Of a stretch of DNA of 64,000 bases, positions 9,616 to 19,200 are shown one piece after another. Under the pieces are notes generated by a model. It worked only from the letters and a program-made list of their open reading frames with translations. It made no database searches and was not told where the DNA came from. The DNA is taken from assembly GCA_029573725.1 (NCBI GenBank), contig JAKQDQ010000041.1:62001-126000 (forward strand), read 5' to 3'. A program made the position numbers and the translations under genes. Position 1 is the first letter of the stretch. Every line of letters begins with the position of its first letter. Source of the DNA: Verrucomicrobiota bacterium (GTDB lineage: Bacteria > Verrucomicrobiota > Verrucomicrobiia > Limisphaerales > JADLHS01).

Positions 9616-10746
9616 ATGCGTTGTAATTGGCAGGTGGTCTCTCCAAACCGATGGCAGCTGAGTCTCGGCCTTTTCGTGTACGCGCTCCTGACGGCTCCGG
9701 CGGCGGATAAAATCCGTGTGTACCACGTGCCGAAAGAACGTCCACGAGTTGCGCCGGTCGAGACGGGCCACGCCCAACTGCTGGGGCAAAATCCACACTC
9801 CACGGCGGCTCAACCCAGGGTTTCCTATCTCGCACCCGAAGGCTGGCAGGATGATGGGCCGGGGGAGATGCGTGTGGCCGGTTTTACCATCAAGGGGGAG
9901 GGCGATCAAACGGCCCAAGTGGCCATCACGCCGTTGCCTGGAATGGCCGGACGCGAGGCACTGATCGTCAATATGTGGCGGCAACAGGTTGGAATGCCGG
10001 AGCTCGGCGAAGCGGAGGCCACCGAACAGCTTCGGACCGTGGAGGTTGGTGACGAAGCGGGCAAATTATTTGAAATCAATGGCACCTCGACAGGAGGGAC
10101 GGCAATGCGGATTGTCACCGTCATGTTGCATCGCGGCGCGACCAGCTGGTTTTTCAAGCTGCAAGGCAGCAGCCCGTTGGTGGAGGCGGAAACGCCAAAG
10201 TTTTTGAAATTTTTGCAATCGGTGAAGATTGAGGCGGCGTCAAGTCCGGAATTACCGGCGGGACATCCACCGCTGGTTGACGACCGCGGGACGGGGGCAT
10301 CACCCGCAGCCAGGGCGCGTCGGGATGGCCCGACCTGGACGGTGCCGGGTGGCTGGCGGGAAATTGATGGCGGCCAGTTTTTGTTCGCGAAGTTTGTGAT
10401 TGCCGATCCCGCCGGAAATCAGGCAGCGGTGAACGTCAGCACGTCTGCGGGCGACGGAGGCGGGTTGATCGCCAACGTAAACCGGTGGCGGGGACAATTG
10501 GGTCTGCCGGCATGGAGCGCGGCCGAAGTGGAACAGCAGGCGCAAAAAATTGCCACGGACGCCGGTCCGGCTACGTTGATTGAAATGAGGGGGGCTGACG
10601 CGCAACCGCCCAAACCGACGTTGACCATCGCTGCCGTTGTGCCGCAAAATCATGCGACCTGGTTTTACAAATTGATGGGGGACGAAAAGGTGGTGTTGGC
10701 GCAGAAGGAAGCGTTCCTCACCTTCGTCAAGGGGGTGCAGTACTAA
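9616..10746 (+). CDS. Secreted protein with two homologous domains, upstream of resB-ccsA
   Basis: 376 residues from ATG 9616 (a GTG lies 3 bp earlier). The N-terminus has a signal-like helix (LSLGLFVYALLTAPAA). Two related domains follow: residues ~65-210 and ~240-376. Both open with a 'P.GW' strand (YLAPEGWQ, WTVPGGWRE), contain 'N.WR.QLG(M/L)P' helices (MWRQQVGMPELGEAEA, NRWRGQLGLPAWSAAEV), and end in 'TWFYKL/SWFFKLQG' strands and 'FLKFLQSVK/FLTFVKGVQ'. No enzyme signature was recognised. Its stop is 1 bp before resB, so it is almost certainly co-transcribed with the cytochrome c maturation genes. A periplasmic role in that process is inferred only. Confidence 0.75.
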   Translation: MRCNWQVVSPNRWQLSLGLFVYALLTAPAADKIRVYHVPKERPRVAPVETGHAQLLGQNPHSTAAQPRVSYLAPEGWQDDGPGEMRVAGFTIKGEGDQTAQVAITPLPGMAGREALIVNMWRQQVGMPELGEAEATEQLRTVEVGDEAGKLFEINGTSTGGTAMRIVTVMLHRGATSWFFKLQGSSPLVEAETPKFLKFLQSVKIEAASSPELPAGHPPLVDDRGTGASPAARARRDGPTWTVPGGWREIDGGQFLFAKFVIADPAGNQAAVNVSTSAGDGGGLIANVNRWRGQLGLPAWSAAEVEQQAQKIATDAGPATLIEMRGADAQPPKPTLTIAAVVPQNHATWFYKLMGDEKVVLAQKEAFLTFVKGVQY

Positions 10747-10747
10747 C

Positions 10748-11902
10748 ATGCTCAAGTGGCTCTTTAATTTTTTCTCGTCGGTCAAGCTGGCCGTGGTTCT
10801 GTTGGCGTTGGGGTTGGTACTGGTTTTCTGGGGCACGCTGGCGCAGGTGAAGTTGGGGTTGTATCAGGCGCAGCATGAGTTCTTCCGCAGCTGGTTCATT
10901 TACTGGCAGCCCAAAGGCACTTCATTGCGGCTGCCGATTTTTCCCGGCGGCTATTTGGTGGGTGGACTGTTTCTGATCAATTTGTTTGTCGCCCATCTGC
11001 GCTATTATCGCAAGGGCTGGAAGCACGCCGGCATTGTTCTGATCCATCTGGGGGTGGTGTTGTTGTTGGTGGGGCAATTCGCGACGGACATGCTTTCCGT
11101 GGAGAGTTACATGACCATCCAGGAGGGGGAAGCCTCCAATTATTCCGAGTCGAACGGCCGGTGGGAACTGGCGATTGTGGACACGTCGGACCCCGGGGAG
11201 GACAAGGTGATCGCCATTCCAAGCACGCTGCTGGCGCATGGCCGGACCCTCTCCAATCCGGAAATGCCGTTTGACCTCCGGCCCGTGGAATTTCATGCGA
11301 ACTCCCTTCTGGCGACCAAGGCGACCGACGGATTTGAACCGGTTCGTGCCGAAAACACCGGGGAGCTCAAGGTGTGGTGGCGGGGGGTACCGCGCGTCAC
11401 CGAGATGAACCGCCGCGATGTGCCGTCGGCGATTGTGGAATTGATCAGCCCGACCGGGGAGAAGCGGGACGTTTTTGTTTCCGGACACTTTGGGCGACCG
11501 CAAACCTTGAGCGCCGGGGGGCGTGACTACCAACTGTCACTGCGCCCGGAACGTTATTACAAACCTTATTTCTTGCATTTGATTGATTTCCGCTTCGACC
11601 GTTATCCGGGGACGGAAATCCCGAAGAATTTTTCCAGCCGGGTCCGTTTGGAACGGCCTGGGACGGGAGAAGATCGCGAGCTGACCATTCGGATGAACGA
11701 GCCGCTGCGCTACGGAGGGAAGACATTTTTCCAGGCCAGTTACGATGAAGCGACCGAACAGGCGACGGTATTGCAGGTGGTGGACAATCCGGGATGGTTG
11801 ACACCGTATTTCGCCTGCGCCCTGGTGGCGCTGGGCATGGTCTGGCAATTTCTGATTCATCTGGTTGGGTTTGCGACACGACGCCGAAAAGCAGCAGCAT
11901 GA
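10748..11902 (+). CDS. resB: ResB-like cytochrome c biogenesis protein
   Basis: 384 residues. ResB (Ccs1) works with CcsA in system II to deliver and attach haem to apocytochrome c on the outer face of the membrane. There are membrane helices near residues 12-35, 60-80, 95-115 and at the C-terminus (~355-378), with a large periplasmic domain between them, as expected. It carries N-terminal VKLAVVLLALGLVLVFWGTLAQ, a ResB hallmark. It starts 1 bp after the secreted protein and its stop overlaps the ccsA start (ATGA), implying translational coupling. Confidence 0.9.
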   Translation: MLKWLFNFFSSVKLAVVLLALGLVLVFWGTLAQVKLGLYQAQHEFFRSWFIYWQPKGTSLRLPIFPGGYLVGGLFLINLFVAHLRYYRKGWKHAGIVLIHLGVVLLLVGQFATDMLSVESYMTIQEGEASNYSESNGRWELAIVDTSDPGEDKVIAIPSTLLAHGRTLSNPEMPFDLRPVEFHANSLLATKATDGFEPVRAENTGELKVWWRGVPRVTEMNRRDVPSAIVELISPTGEKRDVFVSGHFGRPQTLSAGGRDYQLSLRPERYYKPYFLHLIDFRFDRYPGTEIPKNFSSRVRLERPGTGEDRELTIRMNEPLRYGGKTFFQASYDEATEQATVLQVVDNPGWLTPYFACALVALGMVWQFLIHLVGFATRRRKAAA

Positions 11903-13857
11903 AACCGATTTTGAAAATTTTTCCGTGGTTGTGCCTGGCCCTTTTCGGGCTGGAGATGGTGATGGTGATGAAGCCCAAGGCCGACGGGGAAATGCATGTC
12001 GCCGCATTTGGGCGCCTGCCGGCGTTGTTGAACGGCCGGGTGCAGCCGCTGGATTCCGTTGCCCGCAATTCGCTGCTGCAAATTCGCAGCACCGGGGATC
12101 TGCCCCTGGAAATGGTGCCCGCCTGGCAATTTTGGCGGCACGGCAGGAAGCTGCGCTCGTCAGAATGGCTGCTCGAGGTCTGCTTCCAGCCTGAAATTGC
12201 CGATACGCGCCACATCTTCCTGATGCATCATCCGGACTTGATCAGCGAGTTGAAACTGGACGGGAAAGGCACCGAAAAATCAGGGTTGCACTATTACTCC
12301 TTCCACGAGCTGGAGTCGAAGCTGGACGAGATCATGACCCAGGCCGCCGCCGCGGGCCGCCTGGACAGCTCGGTGCGCACGACCTACCAGCAACAACTGC
12401 TCAAGCTGGCCAATGCGTTGAACATCTACCAGCGGCTGAAGAACAGCCTCAAGCCTGAAAGCGTCACCAATTTTGTTCAATACCTGGCCGATTACCAGGC
12501 GGCCATGCCGGCGGGAATCCAGGCCTTGCGCGCGCAGACGGTCGCCACCGCGGAAGCACGGCAGGCCCGCGAGCGGTTTCTCAAACTGGCCCGGACCGCC
12601 GAGGCGGCCGCCAACCAGTCCTATCCGCGCGTGGTGCCGCCCGCGCATCCGCAGGAGGATCGGGACGGCTGGATGTTTGTGGGGACGAGTTTGCTGGATT
12701 CGATCCGTGACCAAAAAATTGCGCCGGCGGTGACATTTTACGCCCGGATGGCGTCCGCCTACGCGCAGCGCGATTCCGCAGAATTCAACCGTGCCGTGGC
12801 GGGTTACAAGAACTGGCTGGGATCGGACTTCGCCAAAGAAGTGAGCAAGGGCCGGGCGGAATTCTATTTCAACCGGACGAAATTGTTTTTGCACGCAACG
12901 ATCATTTACATTGCGGCCTTTGTGCTGGCCGGCGCGGCCCTCCTGACGCTGGGATCGTGGCCGACCGTTTCGGAGTCGTTTCGACGCTCGGCGTTTTATC
13001 TGATCGCTCTGGCCTTCCTGGTGCATACCACCGGTTTGATTTTCCGGATGGCCTTGGAAGGCCGCCCCCCGGTCACCAATTTATATTCTTCGGCCATTTT
13101 CATCGGTTGGGGGGCCTGTGTGCTGGGGTTGTTGCTGGAACGGATTTACAAGGTCGGATTGGGCAGTGCGATGGCCGGACTGTCGGGGTTCCTCACGCTG
13201 CTAATCGCCCACAACCTCGCATTGGGCGGGGATACCATGGAAATGATGCGTGCCGTGTTGGATACGAATTTCTGGCTGGCCGCGCACGTGGTGGTGGTGA
13301 CGCTGGGTTACGCGGCCACCTTTTTTGCCGGGATGCTGGCCATCGCGTATGTGGTGCTGGGGGTGTTCACGCCGATACTGGCGGCGCGGAAGGATTTCCT
13401 GCTGGGCAAGGCCCTGGTGAAGATGGTTTACGCCATCGTTTGCTTCGCCACCCTGTTCAGTTTCTCCGGAACGGTGCTGGGCGGCATCTGGGCCGATCAA
13501 TCATGGGGACGGTTCTGGGGTTGGGATCCCAAGGAAAATGGCGCGCTGCTGATTGTTATATGGAATGTGCTGATTCTGCACGCGCGCTGGGGCGGGCTGG
13601 TGCGGGAGCGCGGCCTGATGAATCTCGCCATCTTTGGCAACATTATCACCGCCTGGTCCTGGTTTGGCACCAACATGCTGGGGATCGGGCTGCACAGCTA
13701 TGGCTTCATGGACGCCGCGTTCAAATGGCTCATGCTTTTTGTTTACAGCCAGCTCGGCCTGATTGCCCTCGGATTGCTGCCGCTGGATTGGTGGCGGAGT
13801 TTTCGCGTGAAACCCAATCCCGCTCTTAAACCAGCCAGCGGTCTGACGCCGGGCTGA
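11899..13857 (+). CDS. ccsA: Cytochrome c biogenesis protein CcsA (haem handling, WWD domain)
   Basis: 652 residues from ATG 11899, which overlaps the resB stop by 4 bp; the longer open frame upstream is a shadow of resB. CcsA exports haem and joins it to CXXCH apocytochromes together with ResB. The first ~330 residues form a largely soluble N-terminal extension with one anchor helix. The C-terminal half holds eight or so membrane helices and the tryptophan-rich WWD motif (GGIWADQSWGRFWGWDPKE, ~527-545) plus conserved His residues (VHTTG, HSYG). The extension is longer than in minimal CcsA proteins (~300-350 aa), but such long forms with ResB neighbours are known in Bacteroidetes-like system II. 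Confidence 0.92.
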   Translation: MKPILKIFPWLCLALFGLEMVMVMKPKADGEMHVAAFGRLPALLNGRVQPLDSVARNSLLQIRSTGDLPLEMVPAWQFWRHGRKLRSSEWLLEVCFQPEIADTRHIFLMHHPDLISELKLDGKGTEKSGLHYYSFHELESKLDEIMTQAAAAGRLDSSVRTTYQQQLLKLANALNIYQRLKNSLKPESVTNFVQYLADYQAAMPAGIQALRAQTVATAEARQARERFLKLARTAEAAANQSYPRVVPPAHPQEDRDGWMFVGTSLLDSIRDQKIAPAVTFYARMASAYAQRDSAEFNRAVAGYKNWLGSDFAKEVSKGRAEFYFNRTKLFLHATIIYIAAFVLAGAALLTLGSWPTVSESFRRSAFYLIALAFLVHTTGLIFRMALEGRPPVTNLYSSAIFIGWGACVLGLLLERIYKVGLGSAMAGLSGFLTLLIAHNLALGGDTMEMMRAVLDTNFWLAAHVVVVTLGYAATFFAGMLAIAYVVLGVFTPILAARKDFLLGKALVKMVYAIVCFATLFSFSGTVLGGIWADQSWGRFWGWDPKENGALLIVIWNVLILHARWGGLVRERGLMNLAIFGNIITAWSWFGTNMLGIGLHSYGFMDAAFKWLMLFVYSQLGLIALGLLPLDWWRSFRVKPNPALKPASGLTPG

Positions 13858-13863
13858 AGTCTT

Positions 13864-15111
13864 TCAATCCACGACGTGGACTGAGGTTGTTTCAATGGCT
13901 TTCAACGGGACTTCCGGTGTGGCGTAACGCAATTGGCCCAAGTATTTGCGTCCGATCCCAAAGATGGTCAATCCAATCCACGCGGTTACCATGAAAATGG
14001 CCGCGACCGGCAGCATGGTGGGGGAGTTGAAGAGGCCCAGGCTGGCTGAGGCCAGTCCGGCCACGCCAATTTGCAAAAATCCCAACAGCGCTGAAGCGCT
14101 GCCAATATTGCGCTCGAAAGGCACGAGCGCCAGCGCCGCCGCGTTGGGATACGCGGGCCCCAAACTGGCCAGGGCAATGAAAAGCAGGATCAGGGTGGTG
14201 GTCAGGCCGAACCAGCCAGCGGTCGTGCCAACCAGCAACAGCAGGGTGGCCAGACCTTCCGCCAGCAGCGCGCCCCGCAGAATTTGTTCACTGGAAAATT
14301 TCCGCAACAACAGCACGTTGGCCTGGTTGCTGCCGATGAAGCCGAGGGACAGACCCGCAAAGATCAGCCCGAATTGTTTTTGCGTCACCTGAAAAATCTC
14401 AAGGAAGATGAGGGGCGAACTGGCCACATAGACGAGCAGACCCGAAAACGCAAAGGCGCCGGAAAGGGCGAAGGTTAAAAATTGCGGTTCCCGCAAAACC
14501 TTTCCGTAATTTCGCAGGATGGCGGCCGGGCGTAGCGAGATGCGCTCATCTGGCGCGCGCCCGGATGGCAGGAGCTGGCGCGTCAGAGCCATCATGATCG
14601 CGACAAAGGCCGCGAGCACGATGAACAGCCATTGCCAGCCGAGATGGGTGGCGATCATGACGCCTATGCTGGGCGCGAGCAGTGGCGAGACGCTGATGAC
14701 GAGTACCAGCAGGGAAATTACCTTGGCCGTTTCGTGGACGGGAAACAGATCGCGCACCAGCGCCATGGCCGCCACTTGAGCCGCGCAACCGCCCAGTGCC
14801 TGGAGGAAGCGGAGTCCGATCAGCGTTTCAACCCGCTGCGCGAACAAACAAGCCAGGGAAGCAAGGATGAACACGAGCAGACCGGCGTACAAGGGCAACT
14901 TGCGTCCCCAACGGTCGAGCAGCGGTCCATAGCAGAGTTGCCCGGCGGCAATGCCCGCAAAGTAACTGGACAAAGACAAGGCCACTTTGGCCGGCGTGGT
15001 GTGCAGGGCGGTGGCGATTTCCGGGAACGCCGGCAGGTACATGTCAATGGCGAAGGGACTGATGGTCGAAAGTCCGCCCAGGATGGCGATGATCAAATTG
15101 CGGTTTTTCAC
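13864..15111 (-). CDS. Bcr/CflA-family MFS multidrug exporter
   Basis: 415 residues with about 12 membrane helices. It belongs to the drug:H+ antiporter-1 group of the major facilitator superfamily. The N-terminal ISPFAIDMYLPAFPEI and the loop motif GPLLDRWGRKLPLY (motif A) are typical of Bcr/CflA proteins; RFLQALGGCAAQVAAMALVRDLF matches motif B/C regions. Typical substrates in the family are bicyclomycin, chloramphenicol or sulfonamides; the substrate here cannot be told. It converges on ccsA with only 6 bp between the stop codons and is transcribed alone. Confidence 0.92.
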   Translation of the reverse strand: MKNRNLIIAILGGLSTISPFAIDMYLPAFPEIATALHTTPAKVALSLSSYFAGIAAGQLCYGPLLDRWGRKLPLYAGLLVFILASLACLFAQRVETLIGLRFLQALGGCAAQVAAMALVRDLFPVHETAKVISLLVLVISVSPLLAPSIGVMIATHLGWQWLFIVLAAFVAIMMALTRQLLPSGRAPDERISLRPAAILRNYGKVLREPQFLTFALSGAFAFSGLLVYVASSPLIFLEIFQVTQKQFGLIFAGLSLGFIGSNQANVLLLRKFSSEQILRGALLAEGLATLLLLVGTTAGWFGLTTTLILLFIALASLGPAYPNAAALALVPFERNIGSASALLGFLQIGVAGLASASLGLFNSPTMLPVAAIFMVTAWIGLTIFGIGRKYLGQLRYATPEVPLKAIETTSVHVVD

Positions 15112-15406
15112 ACGGAAACCGGAGTCGGCTGAACCTGCTCAATGCAACCAACGGGGTGGATTTCTGAGGTCAGGAAAGTTCTCTCCCACGGCGGCGTTAC
15201 CAAAACATTTCAACGCGAGCCGGTCAAGACCGGAATTTGTTTCCGCGCAGGTGACGGGAGGCTATACGCCATTTTTGAAGCCGGGTTCTCCCCCAAGGTT
15301 GCGCCGGGATCGCGCGCCGGCAGAAACGATGCGCGCCGCTGACGGAATTGCTGATTCACAACTGCCGGAGCACGCGCGCGCCGGTCCGGGAAATTTTCCG
15401 CCGGAC

Positions 15407-16207
15407 TCAAGCGGTCGCGAGATCCAATTCCACCTGAATGGTGGCGATCAGATTCAAGGCGCTGTGCAACCCGATGCACAACAGCATTGAGCCGGTGTGC
15501 AACCGCACCCAACCCAGAAAAATGTCGTAGGCGAAAATCGTGGCGATACCGTAAGCATCATATTGCAGATGGATGCTGGCCCACAGCAAGGAGGTCAGCA
15601 GAATCGTGCCCCAGCTGCCCAGGCATGATTGCTGCCAGCCGCGAAACAGAAAACCGCGAAAGATGACTTCCTCCGCCACCGGCCCGAACAGCACGATGCC
15701 GAGCCAGAGCAACGGTTTGAACTGGGCCGAACGATAGATGTCCAGCATGACCTCCGGCACCGACGGGCGATCAAGCAAAAGGGTCAATCTTTCGCTTGCA
15801 ATCAAAACGGCGGCCCAGCCCAGACCCCACAAAAGCAGCGGGCGCCAGGATGGCCAGCGTAACCCCAGATAATCGGCCGGGGCCGGTCCTTGCCGCAACT
15901 TGATGAACCAGATCGTAAAGAGAATCGTCACCGGAAATCCAAGAATGATCCCGATGGCTACGAGGTCGCCATCCATTGCCAGCTCCATCAGTTTGGGCGG
16001 GGATTTGGCGTGCTGCCGGGCAAGTTGGAGGAACAGGCATCCGGCCGTGATGAGAGATTGCGTCAGGATGTTGACACTCACGAGCGTGACGCCGAGTCCG
16101 GTCGTCCCCCAAAATCCCCACGGCGGACGCGGCGTCGCGGCGGGCGGATTGAGCGGAGTGATGACCGGAGGGCAGGGCGGGGAAGCCTGGGTTTGCACAT
16201 GGTTCAT
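15407..16207 (-). CDS. CPBP-family intramembrane glutamic endopeptidase
   Basis: 266 residues with about six to eight membrane helices. The CAAX protease/bacteriocin-processing (Abi, CPBP) signature is clear: EEVIFRGFLFRGW (motif 1, Glu-Glu plus Arg), SLLWASIHL (motif 2, with His) and SMLLCIGLHSALNL (motif 3, His). Known members cleave within the membrane; targets are mostly unknown. The start at 16207 (MNHVQTQ) leaves a ~35-residue Pro-rich cytoplasmic head before the first helix. It is separated by 295 bp without a recognised gene from the divergently placed exporter start and by 80 bp from the LTD/CotH gene. Confidence 0.9.
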   Translation of the reverse strand: MNHVQTQASPPCPPVITPLNPPAATPRPPWGFWGTTGLGVTLVSVNILTQSLITAGCLFLQLARQHAKSPPKLMELAMDGDLVAIGIILGFPVTILFTIWFIKLRQGPAPADYLGLRWPSWRPLLLWGLGWAAVLIASERLTLLLDRPSVPEVMLDIYRSAQFKPLLWLGIVLFGPVAEEVIFRGFLFRGWQQSCLGSWGTILLTSLLWASIHLQYDAYGIATIFAYDIFLGWVRLHTGSMLLCIGLHSALNLIATIQVELDLATA

Positions 16208-16287
16208 GCAGTACTACCAGACCCGTCCGCCGGCCGGTTGTCACGCAAAAAACATCCCCGTCCGGACAAGAGGTTTGGGGGTCCTTG

Positions 16288-19200
16288 TCAGGGCTGGGCG
16301 GGTGTAACGAGGCGATAGAAACGCTGCGCGCCGCTGACGGGATTGGTGATCCACAATTGCCGGTTGGTGGCGGCGGCGCTGATGTCCTGCCAAGGCAACC
16401 AGCCGCTGTTCCAGACGGTGCGCGACTGAATGGAGTAGCTGCGATTGGACATGGCCTGGAAAGAGAAGCGCAGGTTCAAGCCGTCAAGGGCCATGTTTTC
16501 GAAGCGCAAGGCGCTGGCGGCATTCGTCGGGCTGGTGCCCGCCCAGAATTCCTGCAGGTTGGTCATGCCATCTCCGTCCGGATCCGCGTTGGCGTCGTTC
16601 AGGTAAGGGTTCGTGCCATTGGCCAGTTCCCAATCATCCGGCATGCCGTCTCCGTCGCTGTCCAGGACCGTCAAGTTCAGAGTCGCGACGCGACTGACGG
16701 CCACGCCCAGGGCGTTTGAAACCACGGCGAAATACTCACCCACATTTTCGGGCTGCGCATTTACCACGGTCAGCGTGTTGCTGGTGCTGTGCTGTAACGT
16801 GTCGTTGAAATACCAGCGGTAACTCAGCGGACCGCTCCCGGTGGCGAACAGGTTGAAGCTGGTAGTGTCACCGGGAGCAATGGTGACGCTGGTCGGATGG
16901 CTGAGAATGGCCGGGCCGAGAGTGTACCCTTCCAGTCGCAATCGAAGATCAAAGACGAGATCGCTGCTTCTGACACTGGATTGGTGCAGTTCCACCGCGA
17001 GAGTATTGGTGCCCGCCACCAATCCGGTCAACGGCAACACGGCGGTGTGCCAGGAATTGCCGTTATCGGTGGCATTGGTTGCCAGCAGGGTGTGGCTGAG
17101 GGGGCCGGACGGCAGGTTGTTTCGATACAAACTATTACCGTTCAAATACACCGCCACGCCGTCATCGCGTTGCACTTCCAGAAACAAGTTCGTCATTCCC
17201 GCGAGGGTGGGTACCACAAATTGCCGGCGGAAATAATAGGTGACGTAGCGATTGTTGGGGTTGCCGCCGTAACTGAGGATGGTGCCGAAGCCGCCATTGC
17301 CGGAGCTGTTAAACCCAAATTTGCCGTCGCCGCTGGACCAGGTTGCATCATTGAAAGCCGGCTGAATCCACGCCGTCCCCTGATCCGTGCCGTTGTCGAG
17401 ATAACGCCAGGTCGAGTTGGCGGCAATCAAAACAGGGTTTGAGGCGACCGCTTGGACGAAAATGGAGCAACTTGCCGGCACACTGGTGTCGCCGTCCCCA
17501 TCCTGGGCCACGGCGGTCAAGGTGTGTGCTCCGGCAGGATTGGCGGTCCAGGTATAACTAAAGGGAGCGCCGACGGTTGCCAGCAACTCACCATCCAGAA
17601 AATAACTGACCGACGTTGCCGTGCCGCTGCCGCTTTGCGGGGTGACCGCTAAATTCACAGTGGCGCCAGACAGAACAATTGCTCCGTTGGCCGGCGAGGT
17701 GAACGCCACGGACGGCGGCAGACCCGAGAGATTGAGTTCAACAGCAGGAGAAAGACGAATGGCGCCCAAGTCATCCGTGACGCGCGCTTGCAGGGTATAA
17801 TTGCCGGAGGCGAGATTGGTCCAGTTGAACTCGAACGGCGCATTCGTGCGCTGGCTGATCACCGCGCCATTCACCAACAGCTCCACGCTGGCGACGCTTC
17901 CATCCGGATCGCTGGCCTGCACCAGGACGAGGAGATTGCTCACGCCGACCAGCGCGCCGCTGCCCGGAGCGGTGATGGTTGCCACGGGCGGTTGGTTGGG
18001 AAGGGTCGCGCGTCCGGCGGTCACGCCGGCGGCGAACCAGTTGGTCGGATCGTTGCCGAATCCGAAGTTATCCACCCGTTGCAGTGAATTACCCAGGCCG
18101 TCGGCTTCCGCCGGCCACGGCGCGGCGTCGCGATAGGAAACCTGATCCACAAGGTAGTAGGGAACGTGGTTGCCGGCGTCGGGCTTTCCGGGGGCAAGCA
18201 ATTCGATCGTCTCACCCGAGTTGCTCAGTCTGCCGCTCCACGGGCCGTAAACGGGGACGGTGTTGGAGACGCCATACTGAGCGCGAAACGCCGCCAGTTG
18301 TGCGGAATCCGCAGGGTCAAAACCAACGAGGAGCAGGCGTTGTCCAGCGGTGAGCGTTTGGTTGCCGGGAAAATTGAATTCCACGGCGTTCCGCACCTGC
18401 CAGGCATTGGTCGGGAACGCCGGATCGTAGAGCGGCACGTTGGTGCTCACGATGTTTTGCAGTTCGAGAAATTCACTCGCTTCATCGTCGCCGACTCCCG
18501 GCGGGTGATACATGATTTCAGAAATGACGACCGGGCCCACTTGCGGATAAGCATTGGCCGCGCCGAGCGTACGGCGGCTTTGCAAGACGAACTGCACGGC
18601 ACCCTCGCTGTTGGTGTGCCGACCGAAACTGACGCCATTGGGCGCGGCGGGAAAATCATAGCCGTGGTAATACCCGGTCAGGTTGGTGTTGGCGTCACCG
18701 GAGAAAAGATAGACCGATTCGCCCAGTTCGCTGAACCGGAACCCCGTCGCTCCGATTGCGAATTGATTTTCATCAAACACCAGATAACTGCCCGCCGGGA
18801 TTTGCACGCCGCTGGGAATGCGATATTTGGTTGGGGCCAGAAAACTGTCGGTGAGGAACCAACCGCCAACATTGACATTGGTGCTGGTGGGATTGAACAA
18901 CTCCACTGAATCCAGCAAGGGCGGGTCGGTATGAGTCAGCACTTCGTTGACGAGAATCGGGGGTACGACCGCCGGGGCCGGATCGACACCAAGTCCCGGC
19001 GACCCGTTAAAAGCGCCACTGGCCCGCCAACTGGTTTTGTTGTCCCAGGTTTTCCAATCTGCCTGTGCGTCCACAATGACCAGCGAAAAACCCAGTCCAT
19101 CGGTAAGCGGGTACCACGAGTCGTTGTAGGCGAACTCCAAAATTTTTTCGCCGCTGGCGTCTTCCAGGCGCAAAGTTTCCCCGGCGTTGTCCAGGGCGCC

